A stretch of 64,000 bases of DNA. Origin: Sphaerisporangium perillae. GTDB lineage: Bacteria > Actinomycetota > Actinomycetes > Streptosporangiales > Streptosporangiaceae. The stretch covers positions 124,001 through 188,000 of the forward strand of contig NZ_JALLPO010000008.1 in NCBI RefSeq assembly GCF_023276435.1, in the 5' to 3' direction. The notes under the pieces were generated by a model. It ran no database searches and was not told the origin of the DNA. It saw nothing but the letters and a program-made list of their open reading frames with translations. Each line of letters begins with the position of its first letter. The stretch's first letter is position 1. This document shows positions 26,726-35,952 of this stretch, one piece after another. A program made the position numbers and the translations under genes.

Positions 26726-26917
26726 GTGCGTCGCCCGCTCGACGTCGTACTCGCTTGGACCTGCGAGGCTGTCCTACATAAAGACTGACGCTGGAGCCTG
26801 CCCGGTAGGTACCCCGGATTGCCGCTACGAGCGCGTGTCACAGCATCTCGATGTTGTCGCGGGCTCCGCGGGCGGCGCACCGTTGTCCATCTTCGGGGGA
26901 CAGACCGCGGAGGCGCA
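26726..26917 (+). ncRNA. Candidate bridge-RNA region of the IS110 element
   Basis: IS110 recombinases of the IS621 type are guided by a bridge RNA transcribed from the non-coding stretch upstream of the gene. This 190-base stretch occupies that position and has several self-complementary patches, but I have not folded it and cannot place the target and donor loops. The assignment is positional inference. Confidence 0.3.
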
Positions 26918-28210
26918 ATGGAGGTCGTCCATCCCCGGGCAGCCGGGATCGACGTGCACAAGAAGATCGTTTGGGTGGCGGTGCGGCTGCCCGGCGAGCA
27001 CAAGCCGATCGTCAAGAAGTACCCGACGTTCTGGCGAGCGTTACAGAAGATGGCCGCCGACCTCGTCGAACTGGGCGTCACCGATGTGGCGATGAAGTCA
27101 ACCGGCATGTACTGGTGGCCGGTCTACCACGCGCTGGCCCAGACCGGGCGGATCGAGGTGTGCGTGGCCAACGCCGAGCACCTCAAGAGCGTTCCGGGCC
27201 GCAAGACCGACATCCGCGACTGCCAATGGATCGCCGAACTGCACCAGTTCGGGCTGCTGCGGCCCAGCTTCATCCCGGCCCAGGAGGTGGCGGCACTGCG
27301 GGCCCGCACCCGCTACCGCAAGAAGCTGATCGAACAGCGGATGAGCGAGGGACAGCGGCTGGCCAAGGTGCTGGAGGACGCCGGGATCAAAATTGACTCG
27401 GTGGCCTCCACGCTGCTGGGCGTCTCGGCCCGGGACATGATCGAGGCGTTGATCGCCGGGGAGCGTGACCCGCGCGTGCTGGCCAACCTGGCGCGCGGGG
27501 TGCTGCGCGCCAAGCTCGATGATCTGGTCATGGCCTGCGACGGCCGTTTCACCGACACCCATGCGCAGATGTGCCGGCTGCACCTGGACGCCTACGACCA
27601 CGCCACCGCCAGGATCGCCGAGCTGGACACTCTGGTCGCCCAGGCGGCCGCACCTTTCGAGCCGGTCATCGCCCGGCTGATGACCATCACCGGGATCGGA
27701 CGGCGCACCTCGGAAGTGATCGTCGCCGAAACCGGCGGCGACATGTCCCGCTTCCCCACCCCCGAGCAGCTGGCCGCCTGGGCGGGCCTGGCCCCGGGCA
27801 ACCGGGAATCGGCGGGCAAACGCAAGCGCGCCGGCACCCGCAAGGGCAACAAGCATCTCAAGGCCGCGATGGTGGAAGCGGCCTGGGCCACCGCCCGCAC
27901 CCGCTCCAGGATGGGAGCCCGGCTGCGCCGTCTGACCCGCCGTTTCGGCAAGCAACACGCCAAGAAGGCCGCGGTCGCCGTCGCTCACACCCTGCTGCGG
28001 ATCGCCTGGGCCGTGATGGCCAACAACGAGGATTACCGTGAGGACGGCGGCGACTTCTACGACCGGCGTGAGGCCCGGCACGCCCAGCACCTGGCCTCCC
28101 GCTACCAGAAAACCCTGGAACGCCTCGGCTACCAGGTCACCCTGATTCCGCCGGAGCCCGACCCGGCCAACAACCCCGTCTCCGACCCCCCGGAGGAATT
28201 AGCGGCTTGA
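26918..28210 (+). CDS. IS110-family recombinase, catalytic Glu changed to Lys
   Basis: 430 aa. RuvC-like DEDD domain: D12 in AAGIDVHKK, then KSTGMYWWP where the family has ESTG, then D98 and D101 in RKTDIRDCQW. The C-terminal Tnp domain with the serine region (TITGIGRRTSEVIVAETGG, AAWAGLAPGNRESAGKRKRA) follows. The second acidic residue is Lys60 (AAG at 27095-27097), so this copy may be catalytically dead. ATG 26918 begins just before the conserved GIDVHK; the open frame extends to 26819 without support. Confidence 0.88.
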   Translation: MEVVHPRAAGIDVHKKIVWVAVRLPGEHKPIVKKYPTFWRALQKMAADLVELGVTDVAMKSTGMYWWPVYHALAQTGRIEVCVANAEHLKSVPGRKTDIRDCQWIAELHQFGLLRPSFIPAQEVAALRARTRYRKKLIEQRMSEGQRLAKVLEDAGIKIDSVASTLLGVSARDMIEALIAGERDPRVLANLARGVLRAKLDDLVMACDGRFTDTHAQMCRLHLDAYDHATARIAELDTLVAQAAAPFEPVIARLMTITGIGRRTSEVIVAETGGDMSRFPTPEQLAAWAGLAPGNRESAGKRKRAGTRKGNKHLKAAMVEAAWATARTRSRMGARLRRLTRRFGKQHAKKAAVAVAHTLLRIAWAVMANNEDYREDGGDFYDRREARHAQHLASRYQKTLERLGYQVTLIPPEPDPANNPVSDPPEELAA

Positions 28211-28347
28211 CACCCGGCAAGTCAGCAGCCGGTCACACCCTCACGACCGCGCCGTCGATCCCGCCTACCCACCTACTGTCCGCTGCCGCGCTGTGGCTGA
28301 GGCCCAAGTTTCGTCACAGCGGGTGCCTCTGGCTCATGGCGCGCCCG

Positions 28348-29199
28348 TCAAGACGGTCCTGTCGCGCGGGGCTCGACAAGCGCGTGTATCACGTTGGGCC
28401 TGTTGGTGATGACGCCGTCCACCCGGTCGGAGATGAGGCGGCGCATGATGTCGGGGTCGTCCACGGTGTAGGCGAAGACCTTCATGTGGTGACGATGGAC
28501 GCCCTGGATGTACTCCGAGGTGAGCCGCTTGTACGGCGTGTCGATGTGGCTGGCGAACCCGGCGAGCTCCGGGATCTGGGCGGGGGTCGGCGTGCCGAGC
28601 AGGCCGATGGGCACTTCCGGGATTTCCTGGTGGAACTTTCGCATTGAGTCCCAATTGAATGACTGCACGACGAGCCGGCCGGGGCGCAGCCATGAGGGGT
28701 TCTGCCGCAGTTCGCGGGCGACGCGGGCCTCGATGCCCGGGGAGAGCCGGGGCGACTTGATCTCCAGCAGCAGGCCGAGCCGGCTTCCGTCCATCGCGCG
28801 CAGCGTTTCCGCGAGCGTGGGCACCCGTTCACCGCTGTATTTCCGGGCGAACCAGGAGCCCGCGTCCAGCTTCTGGATCTCGGCGAGGGTGAGGTCGCCG
28901 ACCCGCCAGGGTGCCCGGTCCGGGAAGACCCTTGCGACGTTGGTGGTACGGGTGAGCGTCTTGTCGTGCATGACGACCAACTGGTGGTCCTTGGTCTCCC
29001 GGATGTCGAGCTCGAACATGTCGGCATGCTGCTGTTCCGCCAGCTTGAAGGCGGCGATGGTGTTCTCCGGGGCCTGCGCGGACGCCCCCCGGTGAGCGAC
29101 ATTGGTGATCGTGGACGTCGGTGCGGCGGTCGCAGTGGGCACAGCCGCTGTCAGGGCCACCAGCGTGGTCGTGATGGTGAGGCCGAGTCGTCGCAACAT
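28348..29199 (-). CDS. Secreted glycerophosphodiester phosphodiesterase
   Basis: 283 aa. Signal peptide at the N terminus (LGLTITTTLVALTAAVPTAT), then the GDPD TIM barrel: VAHRGASAQAPENTIAAFK (catalytic His and Glu), ELDIRETKDHQLVVMHDKTL (metal-binding ELD and second His), LLLEIKSP, and the C-terminal VDGVITNRPN. It hydrolyses glycerophosphodiesters to glycerol-3-phosphate and an alcohol. ATG 29199 is preceded by GAGGAGA; the 15-residue upstream extension lacks such a site. Confidence 0.92.
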   Translation of the reverse strand: MLRRLGLTITTTLVALTAAVPTATAAPTSTITNVAHRGASAQAPENTIAAFKLAEQQHADMFELDIRETKDHQLVVMHDKTLTRTTNVARVFPDRAPWRVGDLTLAEIQKLDAGSWFARKYSGERVPTLAETLRAMDGSRLGLLLEIKSPRLSPGIEARVARELRQNPSWLRPGRLVVQSFNWDSMRKFHQEIPEVPIGLLGTPTPAQIPELAGFASHIDTPYKRLTSEYIQGVHRHHMKVFAYTVDDPDIMRRLISDRVDGVITNRPNVIHALVEPRATGPS

Positions 29200-29320
29200 G
29201 GGTCTCCTCGGGCTTAGACAGACACCTTCGCCCAAATCTGACATTTATCCGCGACGAGTAGTTGACGCATGAGTAACCCATGAATGCCACATAAATGAGG
29301 ATTTGATCTGCGGCTGGACA

Positions 29321-29506
29321 TCAGGAACCGCCCTTGCGCAGCCAGCAGGTACCGGACACTCGCTCCTGGGTAAGGGTGAGCATCCGCCAAGCGCCCCGCC
29401 GGGGTAGCTGACCAATGCCTAGGCGTCCCCTCCAGCGACCTGCGCTGTAGTCGGGATTAATGAGGATTTCACCTGGCTGAACGGCTCCTTTCGCCTTCAC
29501 AGTCAA
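29321..29506 (-). CDS. Possible small protein of unknown function
   Basis: 61-codon frame containing KGAVQPGEILINPDY and WRMLTLTQERVSGTCWLRKG. The composition is protein-like and the region is less GC-biased, but there is no family match and no strong ribosome-binding site. It could equally be a remnant. Confidence 0.25.
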   Translation of the reverse strand: MTVKAKGAVQPGEILINPDYSAGRWRGRLGIGQLPRRGAWRMLTLTQERVSGTCWLRKGGS

Positions 29507-29923
29507 GCCCCCCAGGCAGGCGACGCATCAGTTCAGCGGGCCATGAGCACGTATGTGCGTCAGCATTCGACCAAGGGGAACTTAAAAAGGCGGACTTTGG
29601 CCACTGATCGACGTCGCCCAGCTGCGGGAACTGCCTCGGCGAGCCGACCGCCGCCCTCATGCCGGCGACGCGCGCCGGGACCCACGGCTTGCGTGTGGCG
29701 CCGGAGTCGACGTGTGGCCCTGTTCGTGCTGAGCAACATCACGTGACCCGCGATGACCACGGTGAGATCACCGCGAGCGGGGGCAAGGCGTCGATCTTCC
29801 AACCCTGGTCGCTTGACCGGACTCGACTGGCACCCGTCGGCTACAAGTACCGGCTGCCCGAGGGCGACCAATAGTCCGAATCGTGAGGTGTGCATCTCCC
29901 GGCCTGTGGTGCGGGCAGGAGCT
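29507..29923. other. Non-coding or decayed stretch
   Basis: About 420 bases with only short overlapping frames. A plus-strand stretch ending at 29874 (GYKYRLPEGDQ) looks vaguely protein-like but could not be assigned. No RNA or repeat was seen. Confidence 0.3.
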
Positions 29924-30675
29924 TCATGCGATGTGGGCGCCCGCTGGTGGTGTCCACACAGCCGGAAGTAGTTCTGTCGCCCTTTGGTAGGCGAGCTTGA
30001 GGGTGGCGTGTCGGACGGTCGCCGTTTCCCCGGTCTGGGCTATGAGTACTTCACGCAGCGGATGACGCGATTCGATGAGGTCGTTGTTGCGCTGTTCGAG
30101 CCATGGCATCCAGGTTTCGTGTGGTGCTCGGTCCTGCTTCGCCTGATTGCAGGGCTTGCATGACAGAACCAGGTTCCAGATGGCGTCGACATCGGGGCCG
30201 TTCCAACGGCGGGTAAGCAGCTTCCAGGGCAGGACATGCTCGACGACGGGCCCGGTTCTCGTGTCCTGCGCCATGACCTCGTTGCAGTAGGCGCAGCGGC
30301 CGTCTTGATATCCGCTGAGGGCGGCGACGACTCCGGTGACGCTCTTGCGGCGCTGCTTGGTCTGCAGTACCAGGTGCTGAGTGTCAGGGTCGTAGACCAG
30401 CGAGGGAGCGAGTACGGCGTCGGATATGCCGGTCTCCCACGCCGTCTCCACCAGCCGCCAACGGGCAGCGGTTTCGGCATCGAGATCCTGGGCGTGTACC
30501 GACCGGGCGAGTTCGAGTAGTTCATCGCGCAGCACCAGGCCTGGATGTCCAGCAGGGTCGCGCCGAAGGCGAACTTGTAGGTAGCCGAGTTGGCGCCGTA
30601 CAACACGATGGCACGCCATACGCTCTCAGCGGTGACCACGCCACGTCGGTAATCCACATACGAAGTATCGGACAA
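29924..30675 (-). pseudogene. HNH endonuclease, frameshifted
   Basis: The upstream frame encodes YVDYRRGVVTAESVWRAIVL then YGANSATYKFAFGATLLDIQ. After a one-base loss in a G/C run near 30545 the protein continues as GLVLRDELLELARSVHAQDL, and later carries the HNH core CAYCNEVM, VVEHVLPWKLL, LVLSCKPCNQAK. All nuclease residues are present, but the frames are separate, so only a truncated product would start downstream. The probable start is TTG 30675, divergent from the next gene by 12 bases. It could be a lone defence-type nuclease. Confidence 0.7.
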
Positions 30676-30687
30676 AAAGGTGACATT

Positions 30688-31028
30688 TTGAGCCAGGAGC
30701 AGACGATCATCTACGGCAAGCTGGTCCGTGATCGGATCCCGGAGATCATCGAGGCCGACGGCCGGACGGCCAAGGTGCGCGTCCTTGATGAGTCGGAGCT
30801 GGTCTCCGCTCTGACAGCCAAGCTCGCCGAGGAGGCCGAAGAGCTGCGCCAAGCCGAGCCCGATGATCGCCTAGGGGAACTGGCTGACATCTACGAGGTG
30901 CTGGCCGCCCTCGCCGGAACACTCGGATCTCCGACGAGCAGGTCCAGGAGGCGGCACGCCACAAGCGGGCCAAACGGGGTGGCTTCAGCCGCCGACTGTG
31001 GCTTGACGGGGTGACGTCAGCTGAGTGA
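30688..31028 (+). pseudogene. MazG-like NTP pyrophosphohydrolase, frameshifted near the C terminus
   Basis: Starts TTG 30688 with IIYGKLVRDRIPEIIEADG, then LTAKLAEEAEELRQAEPDDR and LGELADIYEVLAALAG, the acidic helices of phosphoribosyl-ATP-pyrophosphohydrolase-like house-cleaning enzymes. A one-base loss near 30930 diverts the frame. The correct tail ISDEQVQEAARHKRAKRGGF and SRRLWLDGV follows in another frame and ends at 31028. The core acidic residues survive in the first frame, so residual function is possible. Confidence 0.75.
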
Positions 31029-31211
31029 ATCGTGCCGATCTTCGACGGCGACCGGGTTGGATGAAGTCACCTTCTGCACGATGTCGTTCAGCGCCAAGCC
31101 GCCGCGGGCGATGTCCGGGGCACCGCACACGATGCCTCGTGGGAACTACCGAACATAAATGGGTCTTGTCGGATAGCTGACGAGCGCTGACCTGTCGTTT
31201 ACGACGAGTCT
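31029..31211. other. Short non-coding stretch with probable IS630 left end
   Basis: No gene. The left end of the IS630 element probably lies within 31150-31205, but no matching inverted end was confidently found near 32310. Confidence 0.3.
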
Positions 31212-31751
31212 GTGCGATACGCGCAAGGTGGTGGATTCACCCCCCAGGAACAGCAGCGTCGCGAGCGGATACGGCTGGAAGCGGCCGAGATGTTCGCCAA
31301 CGGGCAGAAGAACGCGGTGATCGCCCGCAAGCTGCGGGTCACTGAACGGTCGGTGGAACGATGGCGGCGTGCCTGGCGTGAAGGCGGCACCACGGCGCTG
31401 CACTCAGCAGGCCCGCCGGCGCTGCCCAAACTCAGTGCTGAGCAATTCGCGCGGCTGGAGACCGAGCTGGAACGCGGCCCGCTGGCGCATGGGTTCACCG
31501 ACCAGCGCTGGACGTTGGCACGGATCAAGACGCTGATCGGGAAGATGTTCCACATCGGCTACACCGTGCCGGGAGTGTGGCTGCTGCTGCGGCGAAACGG
31601 CTGGTCATGTCAACGCCCGGTGCGGCGGGCGATCGAACGCCAGGAGCCGGCGATCGAGGTGTGGAAGAAGGAGATCTGGCCACAGGTGGAAGATCCGCGG
31701 CGGCCAAAGGCGCCTGGATCTGCTTCGAAGACGAAGCGGGCCAGGGCCTGA
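31212..31751 (+). CDS. IS630-family transposase, N-terminal part (OrfA)
   Basis: Starts GTG with RYAQGGGFTPQEQQRRERIR, a typical IS630 N terminus. A helix-turn-helix follows (GQKNAVIARKLRVTERSVER) and the second winged helix (FTDQRWTLARIKTLIGKMFH, YTVPGVWLLLRRNGW). The frame leaves the conserved sequence at about 31700. IS630-type elements often split their transposase into two overlapping frames joined by ribosomal frameshifting. The junction here (GCGGCCAAAGG) is only weakly slippery, so it may instead be a mutation. Confidence 0.8.
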   Translation: MRYAQGGGFTPQEQQRRERIRLEAAEMFANGQKNAVIARKLRVTERSVERWRRAWREGGTTALHSAGPPALPKLSAEQFARLETELERGPLAHGFTDQRWTLARIKTLIGKMFHIGYTVPGVWLLLRRNGWSCQRPVRRAIERQEPAIEVWKKEIWPQVEDPRRPKAPGSASKTKRARA

Positions 31752-32308
31752 GGCCGCCTGCCGCCCGTAGCTGGGGCCCACGCGGGCGCACCCCGGTGGT
31801 GCACGTCCGCGGCGGCGGCACCGGGTATGTCTCCATCGCCGGGATCTGCTGCTACAAGCCAGGGCAGCGTTCCCGGCTGATCTACCGGCTGCATCTCTAC
31901 CGCGGCCGCAAGGGCGAGTCCAAGAGCTTCGCCTGGACCGACTACCGCGACCTGCTCATCGCCGCACATCACCAGCTCGGCGCACCGATCGTGGTGGTCT
32001 GGGACAATCTCAATCGCCACCTGGTGCCGGGCATGAGAGCGTTCATCGACGAGCACGCCGAATGGCTGACCGTCTACCAGCTTCCCTCCTACGCCCCCGA
32101 TCTCAACCCGGCCGAAGGCATCTGGTCGCTGCTCAAGCGTGGCGTGCTGGCCAACGTCGCCGTCGCCGGCCTGCCCCAGCTCGTCCGCGTCGTCAAGCGC
32201 GGTCTGAAGAAGATCCAGTACCGGCCACACCTGATCGACGGATGCCTCGCCGAGACCGGCCTGACCTTGACTTACACCCCACCCACACAACTCGACTTCA
32301 CGAATTAA
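31700..32308 (+). CDS. IS630-family transposase, DDE part (OrfB)
   Basis: Continues OrfA in another frame from AAAKGAWICFEDEAGQGLRP (first D). It then has YRLHLYRGRKGESKSFAWTD, VVVWDNLNRHLVPGM (second D), SYAPDLNPAEGIWSLLKRG (E) and a C-terminal tail ending TPPTQLDFTN. The complete DDE triad is present. The open frame begins earlier (31577), but homology starts at about 31700. The element could be active only if the two frames are joined. Confidence 0.8.
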   Translation, partial: AAKGAWICFEDEAGQGLRPPAARSWGPRGRTPVVHVRGGGTGYVSIAGICCYKPGQRSRLIYRLHLYRGRKGESKSFAWTDYRDLLIAAHHQLGAPIVVVWDNLNRHLVPGMRAFIDEHAEWLTVYQLPSYAPDLNPAEGIWSLLKRGVLANVAVAGLPQLVRVVKRGLKKIQYRPHLIDGCLAETGLTLTYTPPTQLDFTN

Positions 32309-32398
32309 AGATCAGTAACCTGGCCTAAGATTATTAATGTATCTCCGCAGTCTGGCTACCAGATCTATGTTCAAGCATCCCAGGCCAAGGGTACAGGG

Positions 32399-32689
32399 AT
32401 GTATCGTGTCTCTGATTCGGAGTATGTCAGCGCCGTAATCGATACAGTAGCCAGGATCCAGCGTCGGGAAATCGTCGGGTCGCCAGGTCAGCGGGATACA
32501 GCGAAGACCACTCAGCATATCAAGAGTGAAGTATGGCGGCGAGACCAAGGTAGGTGTGTGGAATGCGGATCGACTTCGTATCTCGAGTTCGATCACGTCA
32601 TCCCGCGCAGTAAGGGTGGCGTTACGTCGGCAGGCAATTTGCAACTGCTGTGCCGTGCCTGCAATCTTCGCAAGAGTGACCGGATATAG
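32399..32689 (+). CDS. Small HNH endonuclease
   Basis: 96 aa with a complete HNH module at the C-terminal half: VWRRDQGRCVECGS, LEFDHVIPRSKGG, NLQLLCRACNLRKSDR. The two CxxC pairs would bind zinc, and the DH is catalytic. The N-terminal 40 residues are unremarkable, and the region is clearly less GC-rich than its surroundings, pointing to foreign origin. It may be a fragment of a longer protein. Confidence 0.65.
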   Translation: MYRVSDSEYVSAVIDTVARIQRREIVGSPGQRDTAKTTQHIKSEVWRRDQGRCVECGSTSYLEFDHVIPRSKGGVTSAGNLQLLCRACNLRKSDRI

Positions 32690-32859
32690 ATTCGCTGACG
32701 ATCTGGCGCAGGTCGGTGACGGCAAGGGCGGACGACCCTGCTAACGCGGGTGCTAACAGCGTCCCGAGACGACGGTAGATGCCTGAAGGCACTGATCACG
32801 GTCAAAGGTGCTCTGACCAGGTTGGAAGAGGACCTTCCTGCCCTGAACGGTGTGCATGG

Positions 32860-33046
32860 TTAGTGAAGGTTCTGCACGAAGGTGCTGTAGGCCAACGTTG
32901 CGTCGTCGTGGGTCTTAAAGCGTGGCCAGCGTTGGCCGTGTGGGTCGCCGCGCTCGGCTGCGCGTACGTCCTCGATCAGGGCGGTGGGGCCTTGCGCACG
33001 GAGGACATTGAGGATGTCGGGCCAAGTGGCCAGGCGTCACATCTCC
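32860..33046 (-). pseudogene. C-terminal fragment of an unrecognised gene
   Basis: The minus-strand frame ending at TAA 32860 reads WPDILNVLRAQGPTALIEDV then RAAERGDPHGQRWPRFKTHD and ATLAYSTFVQNLH. It looks like the ordered end of a real protein but has no start. Its upstream part appears to have been replaced by the gene at 33047. Confidence 0.3.
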
Positions 33047-33716
33047 ATGACGATGCTGGGCGCTGGCACGGCCCCCGCTTGGGCCCCTGTCTGGAACTGG
33101 ATCACTCATCTCGACTACGGCGATGTCCCCACTGGGTGGCAAGTATTGGCACTGTAGGCACCCTGGTATTTGCGGCTACGACAATTCGTCAACAGAACAA
33201 GGCGCTTCAGATACAAATGACGCAACTCAATGCCGAACAAGAACGCGAAAATGAAAGGTGCCAAGAAGCAGCCCATGTCCGTCAACGTGAACAGGAAGCC
33301 CGTGCGCGACTGATCAGTGTCGAAGTCGGGGAGTTGGGGGTGTTCTCGGTCGAGCAGCAGCAACTGTTGGGGTTGATCAGGAAAAACCGTGAAGGTAGCG
33401 GAGTGGATGTCCTGCCCGCAGGATGGATCGCGGTCACCAACCATTCCTCTACCGGCGTCAGAGATGTCTGGGCGGGGCTGGGGGGCGTCCAACCCATCAC
33501 ATCTGGAAGGTGAGCAGCATTGGGCTGGAGCCGGAGGCGCGGACCTCGCTGCCTCTCCTGGCTGCTGGGGCGAAGGCATATTTCGTGCGCAGACAGTTCC
33601 CAGGGGGAGATTTCGCGAGTCTACCGGCCATGGTGAAGTTCACCGATGAGGACGGGCAGTGTTGGGAGCTCATCGGCGACAGAGAAGCACGTCGGATCGA
33701 AGATCCGAGGCCGTAG
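33047..33716 (+). pseudogene. Membrane/coiled-coil protein of unknown function, two frameshifts
   Basis: Pieces in three frames assemble into one protein. First APVWNWITHLDYGDVPT. Then, after a shift near 33130, WVASIGTVGTLVFAATTIRQ (a membrane helix) with the charged coiled coil QMTQLNAEQERENERCQEA, and then LPAGWIAVTNHSSTGVRDVW. After a shift at the G6 run 33480-33485 it continues as WKVSSIGLEPEARTSLPLLA to a stop at 33716. Such small proteins with one helix and a DUF-like domain are common hypothetical proteins in actinomycetes. No function is assigned. Confidence 0.5.
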
Positions 33717-34047
33717 CGTGAGATTGCATCAAGGCGCGCAAAAGAGCTTGAAAGGTCGGGGTCTCATGGCGGAGCCGGGTCGGTGATCAGGCCGGTGTGA
33801 GCCATGAACGCGTCCAGCAGAGCGGGGCAGGTCGCGCTCCCCGGGAGTGTCCGGGACGGATTTCGGGACAAGGGCCGGCTGGTCCCCCGAGGGAGGACTT
33901 CGGCGCGCGGGGGGATCGTTTCCGTAGGGCGTTCAAGATCAACTCATGTGGGTTTCAGGCTCATGTGGGCTGCCCCCTAAATGGTTTGCCCGCAGATGGC
34001 GCGCACTGGGATGCTCGGCCGAGCAGGAACGGAGAGGAAACCGCAAA
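33717..34047. other. Intergenic region before the carboxylesterase
   Basis: About 330 bases. No gene or repeat was recognised. An in-frame extension of the esterase runs to 33946 but lacks family-like sequence. Confidence 0.35.
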
Positions 34048-35577
34048 GTGGCCGTCACCGCATCCAGCAAGCCGTCCGAGTCCGAGCCGGAAGTCCGCAC
34101 GGCGGCCGGCGTCCTCCGCGGCGGCCGGGAGGCGGGCCTGGCGGTCTTCCGCGGCATCCCGTTCGCCGAGCCGCCAGTCGGCGCCCTCCGTTTCGCCGCG
34201 CCGCAGCCGGTGTGCAGCTGGGACGGTGTGCGCCCCGCGGTCGCGTACGGCCCGCCGCCCCCGCAGTCCGGCGTGCTCGGGGTGTCCCAGGACACCGCCG
34301 GCGACGACTGGTTGACGCTCAACGTCTGGACACCGGAACCGGATCCGGCGTTAGGGCTCCCGGTGATGGTGTGGATCCCCGGCGGCGGTTACGCCATGGG
34401 AAACTCCAGCCTCCCGGAATACGACTCCGGGCACCTGGCCGGGAGCGGAGCCGTAGTCGTGACCCTCAACTACCGTCTCGGTATTGAGGGTTTCGCGCAG
34501 ATCGACGGAGCCCCGGCCAACCGGGGACTGCTCGACCAGGTCGCGGCCTTGCAGTGGGTGCGGGACAACATCCGGACGTTCGGCGGCGACCCGGACCGGG
34601 TCACGGTCTTCGGGCAATCGGCGGGCGGCGGATCGGTCGCCGCGCTGCTCGCCATGCCGCGCGCCGCCGGGCTCTTCCGCCGGGCGGTCGCGCAGAGCGT
34701 GCCGGGGACGTTCTTCTCCCCCGAGCTGGCCGCCGACATCGCCGCCGCCTGCGCCGCCGAGCTGGGGGTACGGCCCACGGTGTCCGGCCTGTCGGTGGTG
34801 GCCCCGGCCCGGCTGCCCGCCGCGGGCGACGCGATCTTCGCCAAGACGGTCCAGTGGCGGGAGCGCTGGGGGCAGATCACACACCGGCCGATCCCGTTCG
34901 CACCGGTTGTCGACGGTGACGTCCTGCCGGTGACTCCTTGGCAGGCGCTGGCTGACGGCGCCGCCCGGGACGTCGGACTTCTCGTCGGGCATACTCGTGA
35001 CGAGCACCGGTTGTTCAGCCTGATCGACGGCGTGCTCGGCCAGGTCACGCACGAGCAGACCGAGACCGCTCTGCACATGCTCGCCCCCGGCCCGGACGGC
35101 GCACGCCGATACCGGGAGGCATTCCCGGCTGCGGCCGATGAAGAGCTGTACGAACTGGTCAACGCGGACTGGCTGTTCCGCATGCCGAGCCTCCACCTTG
35201 CCGACGCGCAGATCGCCGGCGGCGGCCAGGCCCACCTCTACGAACTGACCTGGTCCGCCCCGGGATTGGGCGGTGCCCTCGGCGCCTGCCACGGCCTGGA
35301 CGTGCCGCTCGTCTTCGGCAACCTGAGCAGCGGACAGCCCGCCATGCTGATCGGCGACCCGCCCTCCCCGGTGGCGGAGGAGCTGTCCGCGCAGATCCGC
35401 AGGGCGTGGACGGCGTTCGCCGCTCACGGCGACCCGGGCTGGCCTCCGTACGACGCCGACCACCGCCTCGCACAGCTCTTCGACACGCCGTCGATGGTCA
35501 CCGCCTACCCGGAAGAGACCTCGCGGCTGCTGTGGCAGGACCACACCTTCCCGGCGCTCCCGCTGCTCGCGCGGTAA
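34048..35577 (+). CDS. Type-B carboxylesterase
   Basis: 509 aa from GTG 34048, with GGAGAGG upstream. Conserved blocks: FRGIPFAEPPVGALRFAAPQ, the LTLNVWTPEPD segment, oxyanion loop IPGGGYAMG, nucleophile VFGQSAGGGSVAAL, acid in VGHTRDEHRLF and histidine in GACHGLDVPLVFGN. It hydrolyses carboxylic esters; no signal peptide is seen, so it is likely cytoplasmic. It stands alone, with no operon partner. Confidence 0.9.
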   Translation: MAVTASSKPSESEPEVRTAAGVLRGGREAGLAVFRGIPFAEPPVGALRFAAPQPVCSWDGVRPAVAYGPPPPQSGVLGVSQDTAGDDWLTLNVWTPEPDPALGLPVMVWIPGGGYAMGNSSLPEYDSGHLAGSGAVVVTLNYRLGIEGFAQIDGAPANRGLLDQVAALQWVRDNIRTFGGDPDRVTVFGQSAGGGSVAALLAMPRAAGLFRRAVAQSVPGTFFSPELAADIAAACAAELGVRPTVSGLSVVAPARLPAAGDAIFAKTVQWRERWGQITHRPIPFAPVVDGDVLPVTPWQALADGAARDVGLLVGHTRDEHRLFSLIDGVLGQVTHEQTETALHMLAPGPDGARRYREAFPAAADEELYELVNADWLFRMPSLHLADAQIAGGGQAHLYELTWSAPGLGGALGACHGLDVPLVFGNLSSGQPAMLIGDPPSPVAEELSAQIRRAWTAFAAHGDPGWPPYDADHRLAQLFDTPSMVTAYPEETSRLLWQDHTFPALPLLAR

Positions 35578-35912
35578 ATGAAGCACGTCCACATGAACAA
35601 GACAGGCGATCTGTGGACGGCCAAACCCTGACCTGCGGGCAGAGAGCATGCAGCCACCCACCACCCCTCCCCCTGCAACCACAGGTGCCGATCCAGGAAG
35701 GTGTGGACCGGATCGTGGACCGAGAGAGCAGATCGCTACTGGGTTTGGGTGATTTGTGGAGGTAGGGGCGCGCAATCGGCGCAGGTAGATGCTGCAGGGC
35801 GCCTTCGCGTGCCCCTCGTACCTGATCAGGCTCGCAAGTACAAGGAAGCCGAGCGGCAGGACGTGCTCAAGGACCTGCTCGAGAAAGCCGTGGTCAAGTA
35901 AGTCGTCGCCCA
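35578..35912 (+). other. Intergenic region with a possible gene-end fragment
   Basis: Mostly non-coding. The frame ending at TAA 35901 closes with VPLVPDQARKYKEAERQDVL and KDLLEKAVVK, a plausible helical C-terminal end of a lost gene. No start or family was identified. Confidence 0.3.
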
Positions 35913-35943
35913 TTTCGGGGAGGCCCCGTGAGCCTCCCCGAAA
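35913..35943. terminator. Bidirectional hairpin terminator
   Basis: Perfect 12-bp stem TTTCGGGGAGGC (35913-35924) with GCCTCCCCGAAA (35932-35943) and a 7-base loop, with A and T tracts at the two stem bases. It sits 9 bases from the stop of the ABC permease gene and can serve that operon. Confidence 0.85.
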
Positions 35944-35952
35944 CAACGCCCG

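Larger units (their letters stand above)
26716..28312 (+). mobile_element. IS110-family element
   Basis: An exact 10-bp inverted repeat GAAACTTGGG (26716-26725, complement at 28303-28312) brackets one IS110-type recombinase gene with about 190 bases of non-coding DNA upstream and 90 downstream, the usual IS110 plan. Exact ends are uncertain, because IS110 elements often lack true terminal repeats. Confidence 0.6.

Noticed and set aside
13540-34000. Whole accessory zone as one integrative element
   Set aside because: No integrase, excisionase, relaxase or transfer gene and no second tRNA end were seen; it reads as layered IS insertions and decay.
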